DNA of 64,000 bases from Ashinkailepas kermadecensis (Eukaryota > Arthropoda > Thecostraca > Neolepadidae), in NCBI GenBank assembly GCA_034440615.1, contig JAOTOM010003924.1:62001-126000 (forward strand), given 5' to 3'. Each line of letters starts with the position of its first letter. The stretch's first letter is position 1. Under the pieces are notes generated by a model. That model saw only the letters and a program-made list of their open reading frames with translations, was not told the origin of the DNA and made no database searches. A program made the position numbers and the translations under genes. Of this stretch, positions 10,521 through 24,299 are shown one piece after another.

Positions 10521-11290
10521 ATGCCTATTGGCACTTTCAGTTAACCTTAGGACATTTTCCAACCAAATACAATAACTAAAATAATTCAGGTATTGCAATA
10601 AAGTGGTATGTGTCATGGCAAGGACCAGGGATCAGATCTGGTGACTTTGAAATGATAGCAGTAGGTTGGCCCCCTACACAACAAATGTAAGTTGTTACTA
10701 ATTATCTTACCCATGCATAAAACTGGCCCATTAAAAATAGTGGCAGAAATGCTGTTGGTTCCTTAAAATTTGGCAGGCTGGACCCCCTCCAGGTCTGTTT
10801 GTCCCTCCTCTCACCTGACACATATCCTAAGTATGCTACTGCCCTGATAGCATGGGGACAGCATGGGAAAGGGCTACAAGCAGGGGAACAGTATTTTCTA
10901 GAAAGTGACAGTTTTGATTTTGTAATGCTAAAATGAAATCACAAGCCTTTATGCACCATTGACATGCAGGTGAATCCACTTGCTACCTGACTACCCATCA
11001 AAATGTTTTAAAATGGTGAGCTTTTAGGGCATCATCCTCAATGAGATGATCTGACATGTCTTCATCTCAGGCAACCAGGAATGTCAATTAAGTAGGATAA
11101 ACAAAATTTTCAACTGGCAGGTGACAGTTAAAGAAACCTTTATTTGTAACACTGTCCTTGTCTTTCTATTCCACTGTGTTCCAAAGTTGGTGGTTAATAA
11201 AAAAGTGGCATAAATTTAAGTAGTCTGGGGTTTTGTTCAGAGGGGAGGGGTACCCTCACTACAAAATCCTCATTGCATGAAAGTGCATCC
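10521..11290. other. Non-coding spacer, nothing recognised
   Basis: AT-rich sequence with no splice-framed conserved coding block on either strand and no clear tandem repeat. Confidence 0.6.
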
Positions 11291-12430
11291 CCAATCAAAA
11301 ACTGAGTTATGCCCTTGGCCAAGACTGCAAGGCATGGCAACTGGCTCGACAAGGTACACCAGTAGATGAAAAATGTGCTGAAATGCACTGGGAGTGCAAA
11401 AATATACACCACAGAGATTGAATACATGCACCAAGTGCAAAAACATGTGATGAGAAAATCAAAGGCTTAAGGCAAGTGCCTTTTCCACATAAACACATCC
11501 TTCAAATTGAATCAATAAAAAATGCACATCAGACATGATTAAAGCACAAGCAACCTCCCACACTTCCTACCCAGCTATTTCAAACTGCATGGGACACTGA
11601 ACTGAAGTTGGCAGCAGGATATTTTTTGCTCAATGAACAAATATTGCAGGTATCAACTGAGATACATGTGGGAAACAGCTAATTTTTTGCTGTTTTCTCC
11701 AATTTTTTATCTTCTTCTTTCTAGGGTTTTCTAGTGATTTGCAGTCATGTGTGAGCTGTCAGTGGAATATTAACCACACATAGTAGATACCTGCTCATGT
11801 ACTAATTGCAGCAGTGTTAAAATAATTATTTCTCGTTACGTGTGAGATGTCGAAACGAGTTCAGCAGGATGTCAAAATCGCCATGGAAGTAATGTTAATT
11901 AAAGTCTTGTTAAATCCTGCACAGCCAGTTTTGAGACAACTGCATGCATAGGACTGTTCCTGTGTTGTATGTTTTGAAAGGTACCTATTTTGGGGATACC
12001 GATATCAATGATAACGATGCAAACATCTATGCTCTGAACTGGCATTGCATAACATGACACATCATAGGTAATCCCTTTACCTGGAATTGCCCTAAGGGAT
12101 GTTGGTTATCACGATCCCGGATCCATTATAGTGAGCATAATTATGATACTTGTACATGGAATACAGTTAGACACGAGGCATGAAAACACTGACCAAGAAG
12201 CATGATGTTGATACCTTCTTGGAAAGGATGCCGATTCAGTGTTCAGTAAGTGGTATATTCCACCCTATTCAGCAAATAATTTATCACTGAATTGCATCAT
12301 AATCCACACCAGCTGTGCTGCTGGCAGCCCACCACACACTGAGATATGTACCTATGTTTTGAAGGGAAACAAGAGTTTGAAAGTGCCATACTTTGCAGTC
12401 TGGCCCTTGGCAGGTCCAAATAACAAGAAT
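11290..12430 (+). repeat. Dispersed repeat, also present at 19380-19830, interrupted by a MITE-like copy
   Basis: The parts 11325-11510 and 12310-12430 resemble 19430-19600 and 19720-19830 (shared TACATAAACACATC, GAAAGTGCCA and TTGCTGTCTGG-like words). Between them lies a copy of the 480-bp family described at 43985-44590. The parent element type is not identified. Confidence 0.55.
11812..12275 (+). mobile_element. MITE-like dispersed repeat, copy 1
   Basis: Starts near GTGTTAAAATAATTATTTC, contains GTGAGATGTCGAAACGAGT, and ends at TCAGTAAGTGGTATATTCCACC. The same family occurs in reverse at about 31695-32190 and forward at about 43985-44590. Confidence 0.7.
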
Positions 12431-12913
12431 CTGTAAATTTGTGTTTTAAGGTAATTTTTTTATTCTTGATATTTTTCCAATGCAAAATTTATGAACATGG
12501 CTAGCATGCTGCAACAACCCATTTCCTCTGCAAATTCATGCTTTTCAGCTGGGAGGAAAATAGGTAATAAAAACAAAGTGGTTTGGAGTTTTGCAATATA
12601 GCACAAAAATGTGTTGTTGTTGCACACCAATGCATTGTAAGTACTAACCTACTACCTACCTAACCACAGAGGATATTAGGTAGGTACTTACATCAGTATT
12701 CTTTTACTTTCTGCTGTAGCGTTGTTTACACTAGATATGTAACCGAATGTGCCGCATATTGGCATGAAATGTCGCACTGTTCAAATATACCACTGGATAT
12801 GGATGCAATGCTTTGATGACATCACAAACAGTCAGTGATACGACTTATTCGCACATCGGGAAACCGGACAGTGTTGCAACAATACATATGACTCAGTGCA
12901 GTGTGAAACTGCC

Positions 12914-13921
12914 ATGAAACCATAGCAGTGGCTTCAGATCATCAGGACCTCTTCAAATAGATCCAGGGAACATATTCTGGCAGTATTTCCACATGGGAAT
13001 AACAAAAAGTGCATGACAGCAGAAGGTACAACAGGTTATACCACATTATGTATATGTTACCACAGCAAGAAACCACAGTGAAACCATAGCAGTGGGTCCA
13101 GATCATCAGGACCTCTTCCAATATATCCATTGCTTATATTCTGAAGGTATTTCCACATGGGGATTACAAAGTGCATGACGGCAGCAAGTAAAAGAGACGG
13201 TTATACCGCATTATGTATATGTTACGGCAGCGAGAAACAACCATGAAACAATAGCAGTGGGTCCAGATCGTCAGGACTTCTTCCAATATATCCAGTGATC
13301 ATATTCTGAAGGTATTTCCACATGGGGATATCAAAATGTGCATGAAAGCAGAAAGTAAAACAGGTTATACCACATTATGTATACTCTACCACAGCGAGAA
13401 ACCACCATGAAACCATCGCAGTGGGTCCAGATCATCAGGACCTCTTCCAATATATCCAGTGATTCTATTCTGAAGGTAATTTTGCATGGGGATTACAAAA
13501 AGTCCATGACTGCAGCAAGTAAAAGGGAGGTTATACCCATTATGTATACGTTACGGCAGCGAGAAACCACCATGAAACAAGCGCAGTGGCTTCAGATCAT
13601 CAGGACCTCTTCCAATAGATCCAGTGATCATATTCTGAAGGTATTTCCACATGGGGATTTCAAAACGTGCATGACGGCAGAAAGTAAAACAGAAAGTTAT
13701 ACCACATTATGTATATACTAGGGCAGCAAGAAACCACCATGAAACCATCGCAGTGGGTCCAAGTCATCAGAACCTCTTTCAACAGATCCAAGGATCATAT
13801 TCTGGCAGTATTTCCACATGGGGATCACGAAAAGTGCATGACGACAGCAAGTAAAAGACTGTTATATCACATTATGCATACCTACGTTACCGCAGCGAGA
13901 AACCACCATGAAACCATCGCT
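12914..13921. repeat. Satellite-like tandem array, unit about 166 bp, about 6 copies
   Basis: Unit starts recur at about 12916, 13081, 13244, 13410, 13573 and 13741 (GAAACCATAGCAGTGGG variants), spaced 163-170 bp. The last copy is cut by the MITE at 13925. Confidence 0.9.
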
Positions 13922-13924
13922 CGG

Positions 13925-14268
13925 TGGTAATCTTTACCTTTTGCCCGACACATACTGCCAAGGTTAGTGATTTGTGAAGAGGTGTGCAGTTGGGAAGAGT
14001 GACGTCACAGGAGTCAGGGAAGTAATGTCACAGGAGTCGGGTGTTGGTAAAGATTACCACCTAACCTAGACTAAGATAATGTAGCATAATATACAAAATG
14101 TACCATAGCATAATATAACCTAACCCAACCTTACCTAACCGGAAAACCAGAATCCTCCGAAACAAATTTTTCGGTCATGACGTCATTAAATATATGCGAC
14201 ATTATATGCGACACCTCTTTCCAAATCACTAACCTGGGCGGAATGTGTCGGCCGAAAGGTAAAGATTA
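13925..14268. mobile_element. MITE with about 58-bp terminal inverted repeats and 8-bp flanking duplication
   Basis: The left end (GGTAATCTTTACCTTTTGCC, continuing to GAAGAGGTG) is repeated inverted at 14211-14268 with few mismatches. Flanks CGCTCGGT and CGCTGGGT suggest an 8-bp target duplication with one change, as for hAT-type elements. It is nested at the end of the 166-bp array. No coding capacity. Confidence 0.8.
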
Positions 14269-14324
14269 CCCGCTGGGTTACATATCTAGTGTAAACAACG
14301 CTACGGCAGAAAGTAAAAGAATAC

Positions 14325-17300
14325 CCTTACGTCTATATGGTGTGTAACACCGCGGTTTATATACTATACACAAGGTGTACAACCTGGGCAGTTATCCACC
14401 ATACACATGGTACACAACCTAGGCTTATACATACCATATAAAACACGTGCAGTACCTCTTTAGGATTCAGCGTTATCCAGCGAAGAGCGAGACTTAAAAC
14501 GCCGAAGGACTACAAGGACGAAGTAAATACACTCAGTGACTCTATCGTCACGTTCTCCAAAGAATGACGTACCTGGACAGACACCACCCCGGTCGTACAC
14601 ATAGGCGTAGACAAGTGTCAAAAAGTGGGGGAGAGGGAAAGCCATTTTGAAGTAGATTCTTACCATGCATAGCCATAGCATTAACGTTCGACTTTCATGC
14701 AAAGTGTGGGTGAGGGAATGGCCCCTGGCCTCCTGTTCCTGCAACCAGCGCCTTTCCACAAAGCATATTCACCTGCCATACTGGAGAAGCTCGCACTTGT
14801 ATTTTCGGGGATCTTCGGCTCGATTTTCTGGCCGGATTACTTTTCGAGTGTCGATGTTTGATTTCCTGTGGTCCCGACTTCATTTTGTGTGCATTAGTGG
14901 GATTTTAGAGACCCTCGCTCAATTTGTTCTGCCTCAGTCATTTATTGGGACTCACTGCAGCCGTCCGGGCTTGGGAATGGCATGTTGTGGCGTAGGGGAA
15001 AGCCCTGTCGCTTTTTTACTAGACGCGGTATCCTTTGAAGGGTTCTAAATACGCTTGGGTTTCTGATCTGCCTTTATGGCACGATCGTGTATATTTGCAC
15101 CCCGACGCAAAGTTTTTCTAGCTGCTGATGTGAATTTTTGGGAAACGGTCGGACTTCTTTGGCCCACAGTGCAATATTTCGTGGCCCTGACGCAAGGGCT
15201 AGAGACAATTTTAGATTCCCAGCCCTATTTTTTATATCGCTGTATGTAATGGGGTCCTGAGTATAATTTATCGGGACCCTAACGGGAATTGTTAATGCCC
15301 CAGTAAGATTTTGAGATGCCCAGATGCAATTTTGGAGCTCCGGCGCGAATTTTCAGGGCCAGTTGTATTTTTTGATGACCTTGGTTTTCGACTTTGCTGT
15401 TTTGGACTTTTTAAAGTCATTGGATGTTACGTTTTTGGATTTTATAACTTTTGACCTTTTTTTTTGGACATTCTGGTTCTTGAACTTTACGATTCTTGGA
15501 CTTTTTTGTAATTATACTTTTTCTTTGGATGTTCTTTTGTTGTTCCTCTGGATGCCATCTGTTCTGATCCGGAGGGCGCTAGTGCGCTCACTATGTATGA
15601 CGTCTCGGTCAGTCTCGCCGACGTTTTCGCAAGCACTTACTAAATATGCCTTAGCTGTGCTGCCTAGTGGTGGAAATGTGTGTCAAAATGAAATGACGAT
15701 TCGCGTAGCGGCCTGTAATGATATGTTTTTGTTGTATTATTTTGACAGTTCAACACATATATATTTTCTAAACTGATATTATCATAATATATATATTGCT
15801 GTAGAATACAACCGAACTGAGCGAATGGCATGAACCTATCATCTCTATACCTTCAATCTGGATAGAGTTTTCGTTCGAGGAAATAAATGAAGAACAATAC
15901 CTGCCTTTATATGAATTATGACGACCGAATTTATGGGTAAATTTTAGATTCTCATACTAAATAATTATAATTCTGTTTTTCAATATATCAATAAATTAAA
16001 CAAATATTCATGTTTTGTGGGTCCTGAGGGAAGTGTCGAACGCTCTGTCAGCGTTGCGCTAGCCCCATCTATACTTACTATAAAATACTTCAGGTTCGAC
16101 ATTATCTGAACCAATATAGGGAACCGACAGGGGCATGGTAGGCGCACATGGTGGTATGCTTCACTGCCGGATCTGGATTTCGTTACGGAGGTGCGGGCTT
16201 ATTTTTTAGGGGGCGCCTTTTCCATCCGAAGAAGCACCTTCGGGTAAAAGTTCGTTGAGTGTGGGAAATGGGAGGAATGGGTGTAGGAACAGGGGGCAAG
16301 GGGCCATGATCCTCCACTTTCTATGAAAGTTTAACATTAATGTTATGGTGATGCATGGAAAGAATGAACTTCAAAATGGATTTTGCCCCCTCCCCCCCTC
16401 TCCACTTTTTGAGACGTTCCTACGCCTCTGAGGGGAGGGATGGGTGCAATCGAGCTTCCCACATGCCGATGACGTTCTCTATTCGGAGAAGCGTCTCCGG
16501 CTGAAAAATGTGTTGAGGATGGAGGGGGTGAAGGAGCATTCAACCTTCACGGAAAGATCGTGCCTTTGCCGAAGGGGGAATAATGCATGGGAAATAAAAA
16601 GGAAATAATGGAAATAATGCATTAAAAAGGAATTATTACCTTTCTTTGTTTAGAGCCTTTACTACCTGAACAAGCAACCATCTATGTCGGAGACCTTCAT
16701 CGGGTTCCCAAGGGGAGGGAGGAGGATGGCCGTCCCCTAGGGCCCCGCTGGATCTGTTAGGTAGTTTGATGCAATTCGATGGAGATGTGCCCCGTTGTCA
16801 TACAAGTGGGTAGAAACAAATGAAAAACGTTGAAAAATAGAACTTCGAAACGGAACACAGATGAACAATTATATGGAAGAAGTTAGGCAGAACTCAGCAA
16901 TGGTAGAAGAGAACCTTCATGGCGATGCAAATTCATTTAATATGCACCAGAAGCCTGATCAGAAGGGTACGAGTGCCGACACTCGATTCGTACATGTTCC
17001 ATCATTGTACATTGCGACTGTTGCAAAAATAAATGTTGCCACCCATAGGCCTAGTCATCGGAACATAATTTCGTCGAGGGGGAGGGCGCAACACATGAAA
17101 GCAATAAGCGGGCACAAGTGGATTGGGGGCATACCACTAGTATCTCATGTTATAAGTTTATATTATTTAGAGGTGCAAAGGCCAAATGGGAAAGGGGGTC
17201 ATGCAAGGGCCCTCACAATGTCATATAAAGCTTCACCCCTGCCACCACGTATTGTCAATTCACTAAGCTGATAATTGCAGTGCCACCTTTTATATCTCAT

Positions 17301-20300
17301 GCAGATGGTGCTACAACCTCCAGGTGTTTTGTCTTGCATACATTTGGAGAAGATTGTATCCGTTGAATTATGACCCTCGCAATGCTGATGACTCCCGAGT
17401 GTTAAAGTTGAAAATTGAGAGCGTATTGAGCGTATTGAAAATTGAGAGCTCACCTCACCACACTAACAGACATTTCCTCGGGTAGCACAGGCAAGTCTTT
17501 CAACGCCAGATTTAACCCCGATTTTTATCAGTTGATTGTGATATGCTTCCATCGCTCATTTTCGCAAAACGCCTTGCTTACCTCGGGACGACGAGAAGAG
17601 GGAAATTCAATTTTCCTAAAGAGGAGAACGTTGCTCGGCCTCCAACCAAATGCGACCAGTGTAGCAGACGCAGAAAAAAAATGCACTCCTCTTCACCAAA
17701 TGTATTCCACAAGTTACAAGCATTTACAGACACAAAAGGTAACAGACGCAAACAGAACACATCAGTGCACACGCATATTTCACTGGCGGATCCAGAGGCG
17801 GGCGTGCACTGTGTGATCCCGTGCCCGGTCCAGATCGGTGAACGAAAATTTTCATATAACCGAGAAAAGTGCCGCATCGCGAAGGTTCATCCGTACCAAC
17901 TCCAATCGGCCAAACGCCACCATCACGCCATACCGCCGTCGGAATGTTTAGCGAAAGGTGTCCCCTGGACAGAAATGCCTTAAGCTGTTCGTGCATATCC
18001 TTCACTGCCCTTATCCCTGTTCTGGATCAACGATTCCACGGTAGACAATAATACCAAGCGAAGAATCAAATCAAATCAAGTAATCAAATGTTCGGTGAGA
18101 GGCGTCTTGCTTTGCCCTTGCCTTGCCCTCCTCTGTTACATAAACCCTGGGATCAAGCTGCGAATTGGTCGAAAAGTCTCCCAACAGCTATTTGGATACA
18201 ATATTAATTTGGTTCTTACGAGTGCCTATTTGCACCAACTTGAAATAATCTCAGAGAATGGAAAATCTGACGACTCTTACCACCTTCACGCCACAGCTTC
18301 AATGCTTTCCAGGAAAGACACCTATACACAAAACCATCAAATGTGTGCAACACAAGGCCATCATTGATCCTGCAGCTGGAACGACGTGCTTCGAACATGT
18401 GCTAGGCCTGTGTCGAGGCAGTCGCAGCACATTAAGAACATCAAGTGTCATAATAGCGCATGCCAACGACATGCCAGTATACTTTTGTCGTGAAGTGGCC
18501 TGTCACAGCCTATAATTAATCTATGTGAGCCCTCTCTTCAGTTGTGCACAAAATGACACCGCTGTCCCACGACCACCGGGTGTCCCACTGTGGTCGGAGA
18601 GGTGGTTGTCGGGCAGCAGCTAATCTCGGCCAACCAGTTGGCACCACTTGCACGCCCATGCAGCAGATGCTGAAAGCACAAAATATGATTAGGCCTTGTT
18701 ACCAAATATGCTCCACATTCTGCAAATGGATACAGGTCACTGTATTTGGGCTGACAGACCAGACACTCTGAATTGTGCTGACAGGTGTTCATTTGCTGCA
18801 CACAGAATCCCAACTCTGGACCTAGCCCCAGCCAAGGTCATGACAAGGCTGGCCCCATCTCCTAGCCAGGTAGACCTGCATGGGTGGCCAATGGAGGGGA
18901 GCCTCCCATGTGCCTGCTGGCAACACATTCCATATCACCATCAAAATGAGCATACCTCCAGCTGCCACCATCTGACATGAAACACCATCACATAATCAAA
19001 CCACTTAGGGTGCCACTCAATCACAAAGCAATCGGACAAATATCACACATGTTCGCATTGAGATGGGAATGCTCGCCCATTTAGCACAGAGCAGGCATAT
19101 GACACACCACCCCACCACAATTAAGACATGATGTCCTACAATAAGCTGCAATTGCGATTTTCACACTGTGCTCCTGACTGGGTTGGTGGGTTGTGAAGCA
19201 CCAGTAAAAAAAACAGTGTCTCAATCAGTGCTGTGGCACTGCATTTGAGAGGTTCAGAGATCATTAGCATTATTTTTAAGGTTTCTGAGTAGAAAGATGT
19301 GGTAATATGGTAGCAGGATTAAATATCCAGATTCTACAATCACCTATAGATCATCAATAACTTTCCATCATCATACAAACACCAGTTCCAAATTGGAAAT
19401 GCTGGAGGCAAACCAAGGAATGTTACTAAATGTCAAGACTGCAAAGTATGACAAATGGCTGACAACGCACAGCAGCCATGGACAAAAAATTCAATAGGGA
19501 GATCAAAAGCACCACCAAATGCAAAAAAACATGAGGTAAGAAAATCAAGAGGCTTATAGCAAGAACCTTTTCTACATAAACACATCTTCAGTTTTTAAAT
19601 TGAGTTTATCACATTTTGAAGGTTTTCTCCAATTGTTGTGATTTTCTTCTTCTTGCAAACCTTCAAGTCATGTGTAAAGTGTCAGTGGATAATCAGTCCA
19701 CCCACACCAGGTACCTGTTGCTGCACCAATTGCTGTACCAGCCATACATCTGGCCTCCCGCCCTGCACGAACAAGATCTTGTTGAAAGTGCCACACTTTG
19801 CTGTCTGGCTAATCATGAAAGGAATGTTTATTGAATATGTAGTTTACATAGGATAAGTTCTGAATAATAATTTCCAAGAATTAAGAATATTAGCAAGAAC
19901 TTAAAGCATATTCTGCACATCTAATAAAACATCAGTAGACGTGATGCAATCAAGTATATGTACTTCTGTGCACTTTCTTAACCAGGGCAAGCAATGTCTT
20001 CAACACAAAAGCAATTTCTTACACAGACCAGTAATGTTTTAATTAAACCAGTAATGTTAATTTTTTACCAGATCAGTAAGAAAATAAATGTGTGAATTTA
20101 ACATCAAAATCAACTATTTCAATATGCAAATGGTGCAAATGGAACCAGCATGCTAAGCACACAGCAAGCATGTGGAGTTCTCTAAAATGAGATGTAAATC
20201 CAATACAATCCATTCAACAGAAATGCAAGTATTTGTCCTTTTCAAACATTTATACCACATGTATGGTGCATAAACAACAAAGTTACACCATACTTATGGT

Positions 20301-21229
20301 GCATACCTACAGCATCAACATTGGTGGGTGTATTTGTGAATATTCCAATATTAGGTAGCCTTCTTTCTACTAATAAACAGGCGGAAACATACCTACCTAC
20401 CTACGTACTTCTTTAATAATACTTGAACCTCTATACCCTATCAACAAGAAAGCGGTGTTTGTTGTCTGAGCTGCGGTATAAACGTAACTGTTCTTCCCAA
20501 CACATCCTGTTCGTGAGCCTGCCCTCTCTCCTGCCAGCATTTCTGCTGAACGTCACACACGAGGTGAGGTCAGCATGGACGTCACGGAATCTATCCAGTT
20601 TCTAGTACGGCCCCTCAGCGGGGAATGCGCGGGTTTTACCCAGTTTGTAGTACGACTCCTGATCCGTGGTACTGGTGCGCACCACTGAAAACATCCCCTG
20701 TAGTTTAGGTGGTTTCTAAGATCGTAGCGGGGGGCCGAATCCAGTCAACCCTCCAATCAGTGTGATTTTAGGAGGAAGTCATCACATCAGGTCAGAGGTA
20801 AACACACATCTAGATCTTTTTCTTAGTAGGTACAGGGTACACCTGGTTGCACACACGCTGCTTTCACATGGTTTGATCCTGTAGGTTGTTTGTTTTTCAC
20901 AAGCTTGTTCGATAGTTGGTGCCAAGGCGATATATAGGTACCTACCTACCTACCTACCATGTTGGTGTTCTGTTCTGTTCCTCTATATCCCTGTTCCTGT
21001 GATGAGCTAAGTCATTTTCCGAGTTGTGGGCATGTCTGCTCCTCTATTGCTATCATTGTTTCTACCTTGCTGTTGTTTGTCAGAATTGAATGCTTCTTTA
21101 TTCATATGTTTTCTACCTAATCCCCATTTTCAGGAACTTTTTCTCAGCTAGTGTCTTCGTGATGCTTTGGAGAGTTTTTGTGTTGGCTAGTGTTTTTGTG
21201 ATGTTCATGACTGGAGTTCATGGAGTAGG
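14325..21229. other. Repeat-derived spacer without recognisable genes
   Basis: Open frames up to 150 codons (for example 15324-15776 and 16861-17271) show no conserved motif, no splice-framed continuation and low-complexity composition. One repeat copy lies at 19380-19830. I see no exon of a known family on either strand. Confidence 0.6.
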
Positions 21230-23057
21230 TATGTTACTGAAGAAGTAGACAATCAAAGCAGGATGGATGTTGTGTACTTGGACTTTAGCAAAGCTTTTGA
21301 TAAAGATCCACATTGGAGGCTAATTCATTAACAACAGCAACAAGGGATTGTTGGGAAAGTTTTAGGTTGGATTGAAGCATGGTTGAGGGGAAGGAAACAA
21401 AGGGTGGTGTTAAATGGATGTAAATCTGATTGGAAGGATGTTCTGAGTGGAGTACCACAGGGATCTGTTCTAGGGCCACTTCTCTTTATCATCTTTGTGA
21501 ATAACATTGAGGTAGTGCTAGGGAATAGTGTTCAAATTTCCTGATGACATCAAGCTGGTAGGAGTGGCAAACAGTAGTGACCACTCTAGTAATATTCTAC
21601 CAGACTTGGAGGACGTAAAAAAGTGGGCTGATCAATGGCTGATGTCTGGCAGATCCTCAACTATGATAAGTGTAAGGGTGTGCATCTTGGGTCTGGAGGT
21701 GAGACTTTCAGATATACATTGGGAGAGAGGGAACTGGATGTTATTGAAAAGAAAAGAGACTTAGGTGTGTTGGTTTCAAAAGACCTTAAAGCAGAAAAAC
21801 AATGTATGTCAGCTAGGAACAGGGCACTCAGAATGTTTGGACTTATTAATAGAAGTGTGAGATATAAGAGCAAGGAAGTCATGAAAATAACTGGACTTAG
21901 CATATGTGCAACCCCACTTGGAATATTATGTACAAGCATGGAGCCCCTACCTTGGATAATATATGCATATGTTAGAAAGAGTACAGTGCAAAGCAACTAG
22001 ACTCATCAGTGGAATAGGTAACTTAGAATATGGGGCAAATTTTTTATAAAAGGTGTTTTGGGAATTTTTGGAATACTTTTTCAGAATATGATGTTTATGA
22101 ACATGACTAAGAAGATGTGACCACTCATTTTTGGTGCTGATGCTTACTTTTCAATTTGGACGATTACGTCACATTGGTATGGTGTAATGACATCATAGGT
22201 ATGGCACTGAGGCTTTGACTGGCTAATGCTTCAAATGGTTCACATACCTTAATGAGATGGTCAAAGTAGCTTAACCTAAACTAACTTAACTGAACCTAGC
22301 TGAACCTGCTTACCTTTTGGTGTATCAGCTATAATTTATATAATGTGCCATGAGGTTAGGTTGACTGGCTAATGCTACAAATGGTTCACATACCTTAATG
22401 AGATGGTCGAAGTAGCTTAACCTAACCCGCTTACCTCTCAGTTTGTCATAGCTATAATTTATATAATGCACCATGAGGTTAGGTTAGGTTAAGCTACTTC
22501 AACCATCTCATTAAGGTATGTGAACCATTTGTGGCATTAGCCAGTTGAAGCCTTGGTGCCATACCTATGACGTCATCACACCATACTGATTTGACATCGT
22601 TCAAATTGAAAAGTAAGCATCAGCACCAAAAATGAGTGGTTGCATCTTCTTAGTCACATTCATAAACATGATATTCTGACAAACAATTCCACAAAATACA
22701 AAAACCTTTTATAATTTTTTTTTACAGAATATGGAGAAAGGCTTGTGGCATTCGATATGTATGCAATCAAGTATAGGAGATAAGGGGGGGCGGGACATGA
22801 TTGAAATGTACAAAATTGTTAAAGGACTAGATCAGGTCAATTTGAATGATGCTCTTCTTCAGTTTAGAGTATCACATAGGGGTCATCAATTCGGGTTAGA
22901 CAAGTTGAGGTGTAGGACAGTTAAGCAACAACAGGTCTTCAGTCAAAGGGTTGTTGATCAGTGGAATAGGCTGCCTGCTGATGTTGTGGGGAGTTTCTCA
23001 TTGAATGTATTTATAAGTAGGGTGGACACATTTTTAGACGGAAATCTTGTTTTTTAG
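21230..23057 (+). pseudogene. CR1-like LINE fragment: reverse transcriptase and C-terminus, broken
   Basis: Encodes remnants of a non-LTR reverse transcriptase: YLDFSKAFDKDPHWR, VLSGVPQGSVLGPLLF, then FPDDIKLVG in place of the catalytic FADD core, and a 3' part ending GNLVF before the stop at 23057. It is related to the fuller copy at 26.9-30.9 kb. Stops and frame changes (for example at 21331 and 21540) and a 692-bp foldback insertion show it is dead. The 5' part, with the endonuclease, is missing. Confidence 0.88.
22034..22725. mobile_element. Foldback element with about 250-bp inverted arms and 9-bp target-site duplication
   Basis: Inserted in the LINE fragment; AGAATATGG flanks it at 22025-22033 and 22726-22734. 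The arms (about 22034-22300 and 22470-22725) are inverted copies sharing GACTAAGAAGATG and GGTTCACATACCTTAATGAG. The centre repeats GCTATAATTTATATAATG. A 9-bp duplication fits Mutator-like or foldback elements. No coding frame. Confidence 0.88.
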
Positions 23058-24049
23058 TTTGGATTTGTGGTGGATGGAGTGAGATTTGTGCTAGGTGGGT
23101 GTGCATGGCACATACCCCTTTAAATGGGGATGGATGTGGTTTGAAGTTGTTGGTAGGGCATTCAATCCACATGTGTTGAGGGGGATCAAGGGAATAGGGC
23201 CTGGATAGCTAGGGTAGATAGGCATTGATAGGTGTATGGATGTTGGTGGATGGTTTCTTTAGGATATGGTGATGGTTGGGGTGGGTATTTTTACCAGGCT
23301 TATGGTATCTTCCATTGACAGACTTAACTGGATGGGCCCTTTATCACTTTATGATGTGATCTAGGTAAATTTGCAGTTTCAGGTACTTTTGATTTCTTGG
23401 AATTTCTTGTTCCAATGCAATGTTTATGAATGTCAAATGTTCATGATGTGACCACTCATTTCCTCTGCAAATGCATGTTTCATTTGGGAAGTTAAGTAAC
23501 ACCCAAGAAGGGGTACTTAACCGACTTGGGGTTGGGTAGGTAATATGGTATAAAAAGTAACACAAAATATAGAAGAAAAAGGTAGCATTACCTAACCTAA
23601 CATAGCCAAACTTTTCATGCAAGAAAACATTTTTTTAAATGGCAAATTTGTAGACAATTTTTCCCAAAAAAATTTCAGATAAAAATAATTTTACCTAACA
23701 AATTGAAAGCTTGCAGCCTGTCTGGGGTAGAACCTTTGCTGCTCCAAACATCTTGTTGAAGCCTGTGATATTGCTTGCTGTCGGTCACAATGCAGGAGGC
23801 AGATATACAAGGTGGCATTAACGCTGCCTCGTATGGTGGCATTAACGATCTTTGAACAGCAAATGGCTGTATGCACATGGACAAGTGCCTAGGCAAGCAA
23901 TGATTGAGAATGGTAAAAGTGTGTGACACCTGTGACACTAACTGCATATAATGCTGCATGGGTGTTTTATATGCTTATAAGGTGGTGTGTGTCAAGGAAA
24001 TAAACATCTCCTCACTCGGTATTCGGCGTATTCGGCAGCACCATGTCGA

Positions 24050-24170
24050 CGATTGGCGGAGTTGGTTAGGGTGTCCGCTTTCTGTACAGATGGTGGTGGG
24101 TTCGAATCTCTTCGCCAGTGCACTTTTAACCCGATCACACAGTCATTAGCAGTCAGGGCTGTTGGTTAAT
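24050..24170 (+). mobile_element. tRNA-derived SINE head
   Basis: GGCGGAGTTGGTTAGGGTG (box A-like) and GTGGGTTCGAATCTC (box B-like) lie between arms GGCGGAG and CTTCGCC that could pair. The tRNA-like part is only about 62 bases, too short for a functional tRNA. The body ends after TTGCACTTT; no target duplication found. Confidence 0.62.
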
Positions 24171-24299
24171 GTTGCACTTTATATTACTTTACACTATCAT
24201 ATGAGTTGCTTGATGTAATAATATTTGTCCATCACGGTAAGGAGGGGAAATGCTCAATCAAAGCCTACTCATGCAATGAATGTCCAATTGGACCATCTG

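Larger units (their letters stand above)
12696..14324. mobile_element. Element with 48-bp inverted ends around a 166-bp satellite (pearl/HINE-like)
   Basis: The inverted ends 12696-12743 and 14277-14324 match at about 47 of 48 positions (starting GTATTCTTTTACTTTCTGC). Inside are about six tandem copies of a unit of about 166 bp. The layout, terminal arms around a core of 160-170-bp repeats, resembles the pearl/HINE elements described in marine invertebrates. Class assignment is tentative. Confidence 0.6.

Noticed and set aside
15324..15776. 150-codon Phe/Leu-rich frame
   Set aside because: Low-complexity T-rich sequence with TTTTGGACTTT-like words; no conserved domain or splice context.
16861..17271. 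136-codon frame
   Set aside because: No recognisable motif, AT-rich spacer, not supported by neighbouring exons.
22480..22500. Arthropod telomere-type TTAGG repeat
   Set aside because: Only a few GGTTA units in the centre of the foldback element; not a telomeric tract.
24050..24115. Functional tRNA gene
   Set aside because: Acceptor-like arms pair, but the body is about 62 bases, lacks a proper anticodon arm and is followed by a SINE-type tail.
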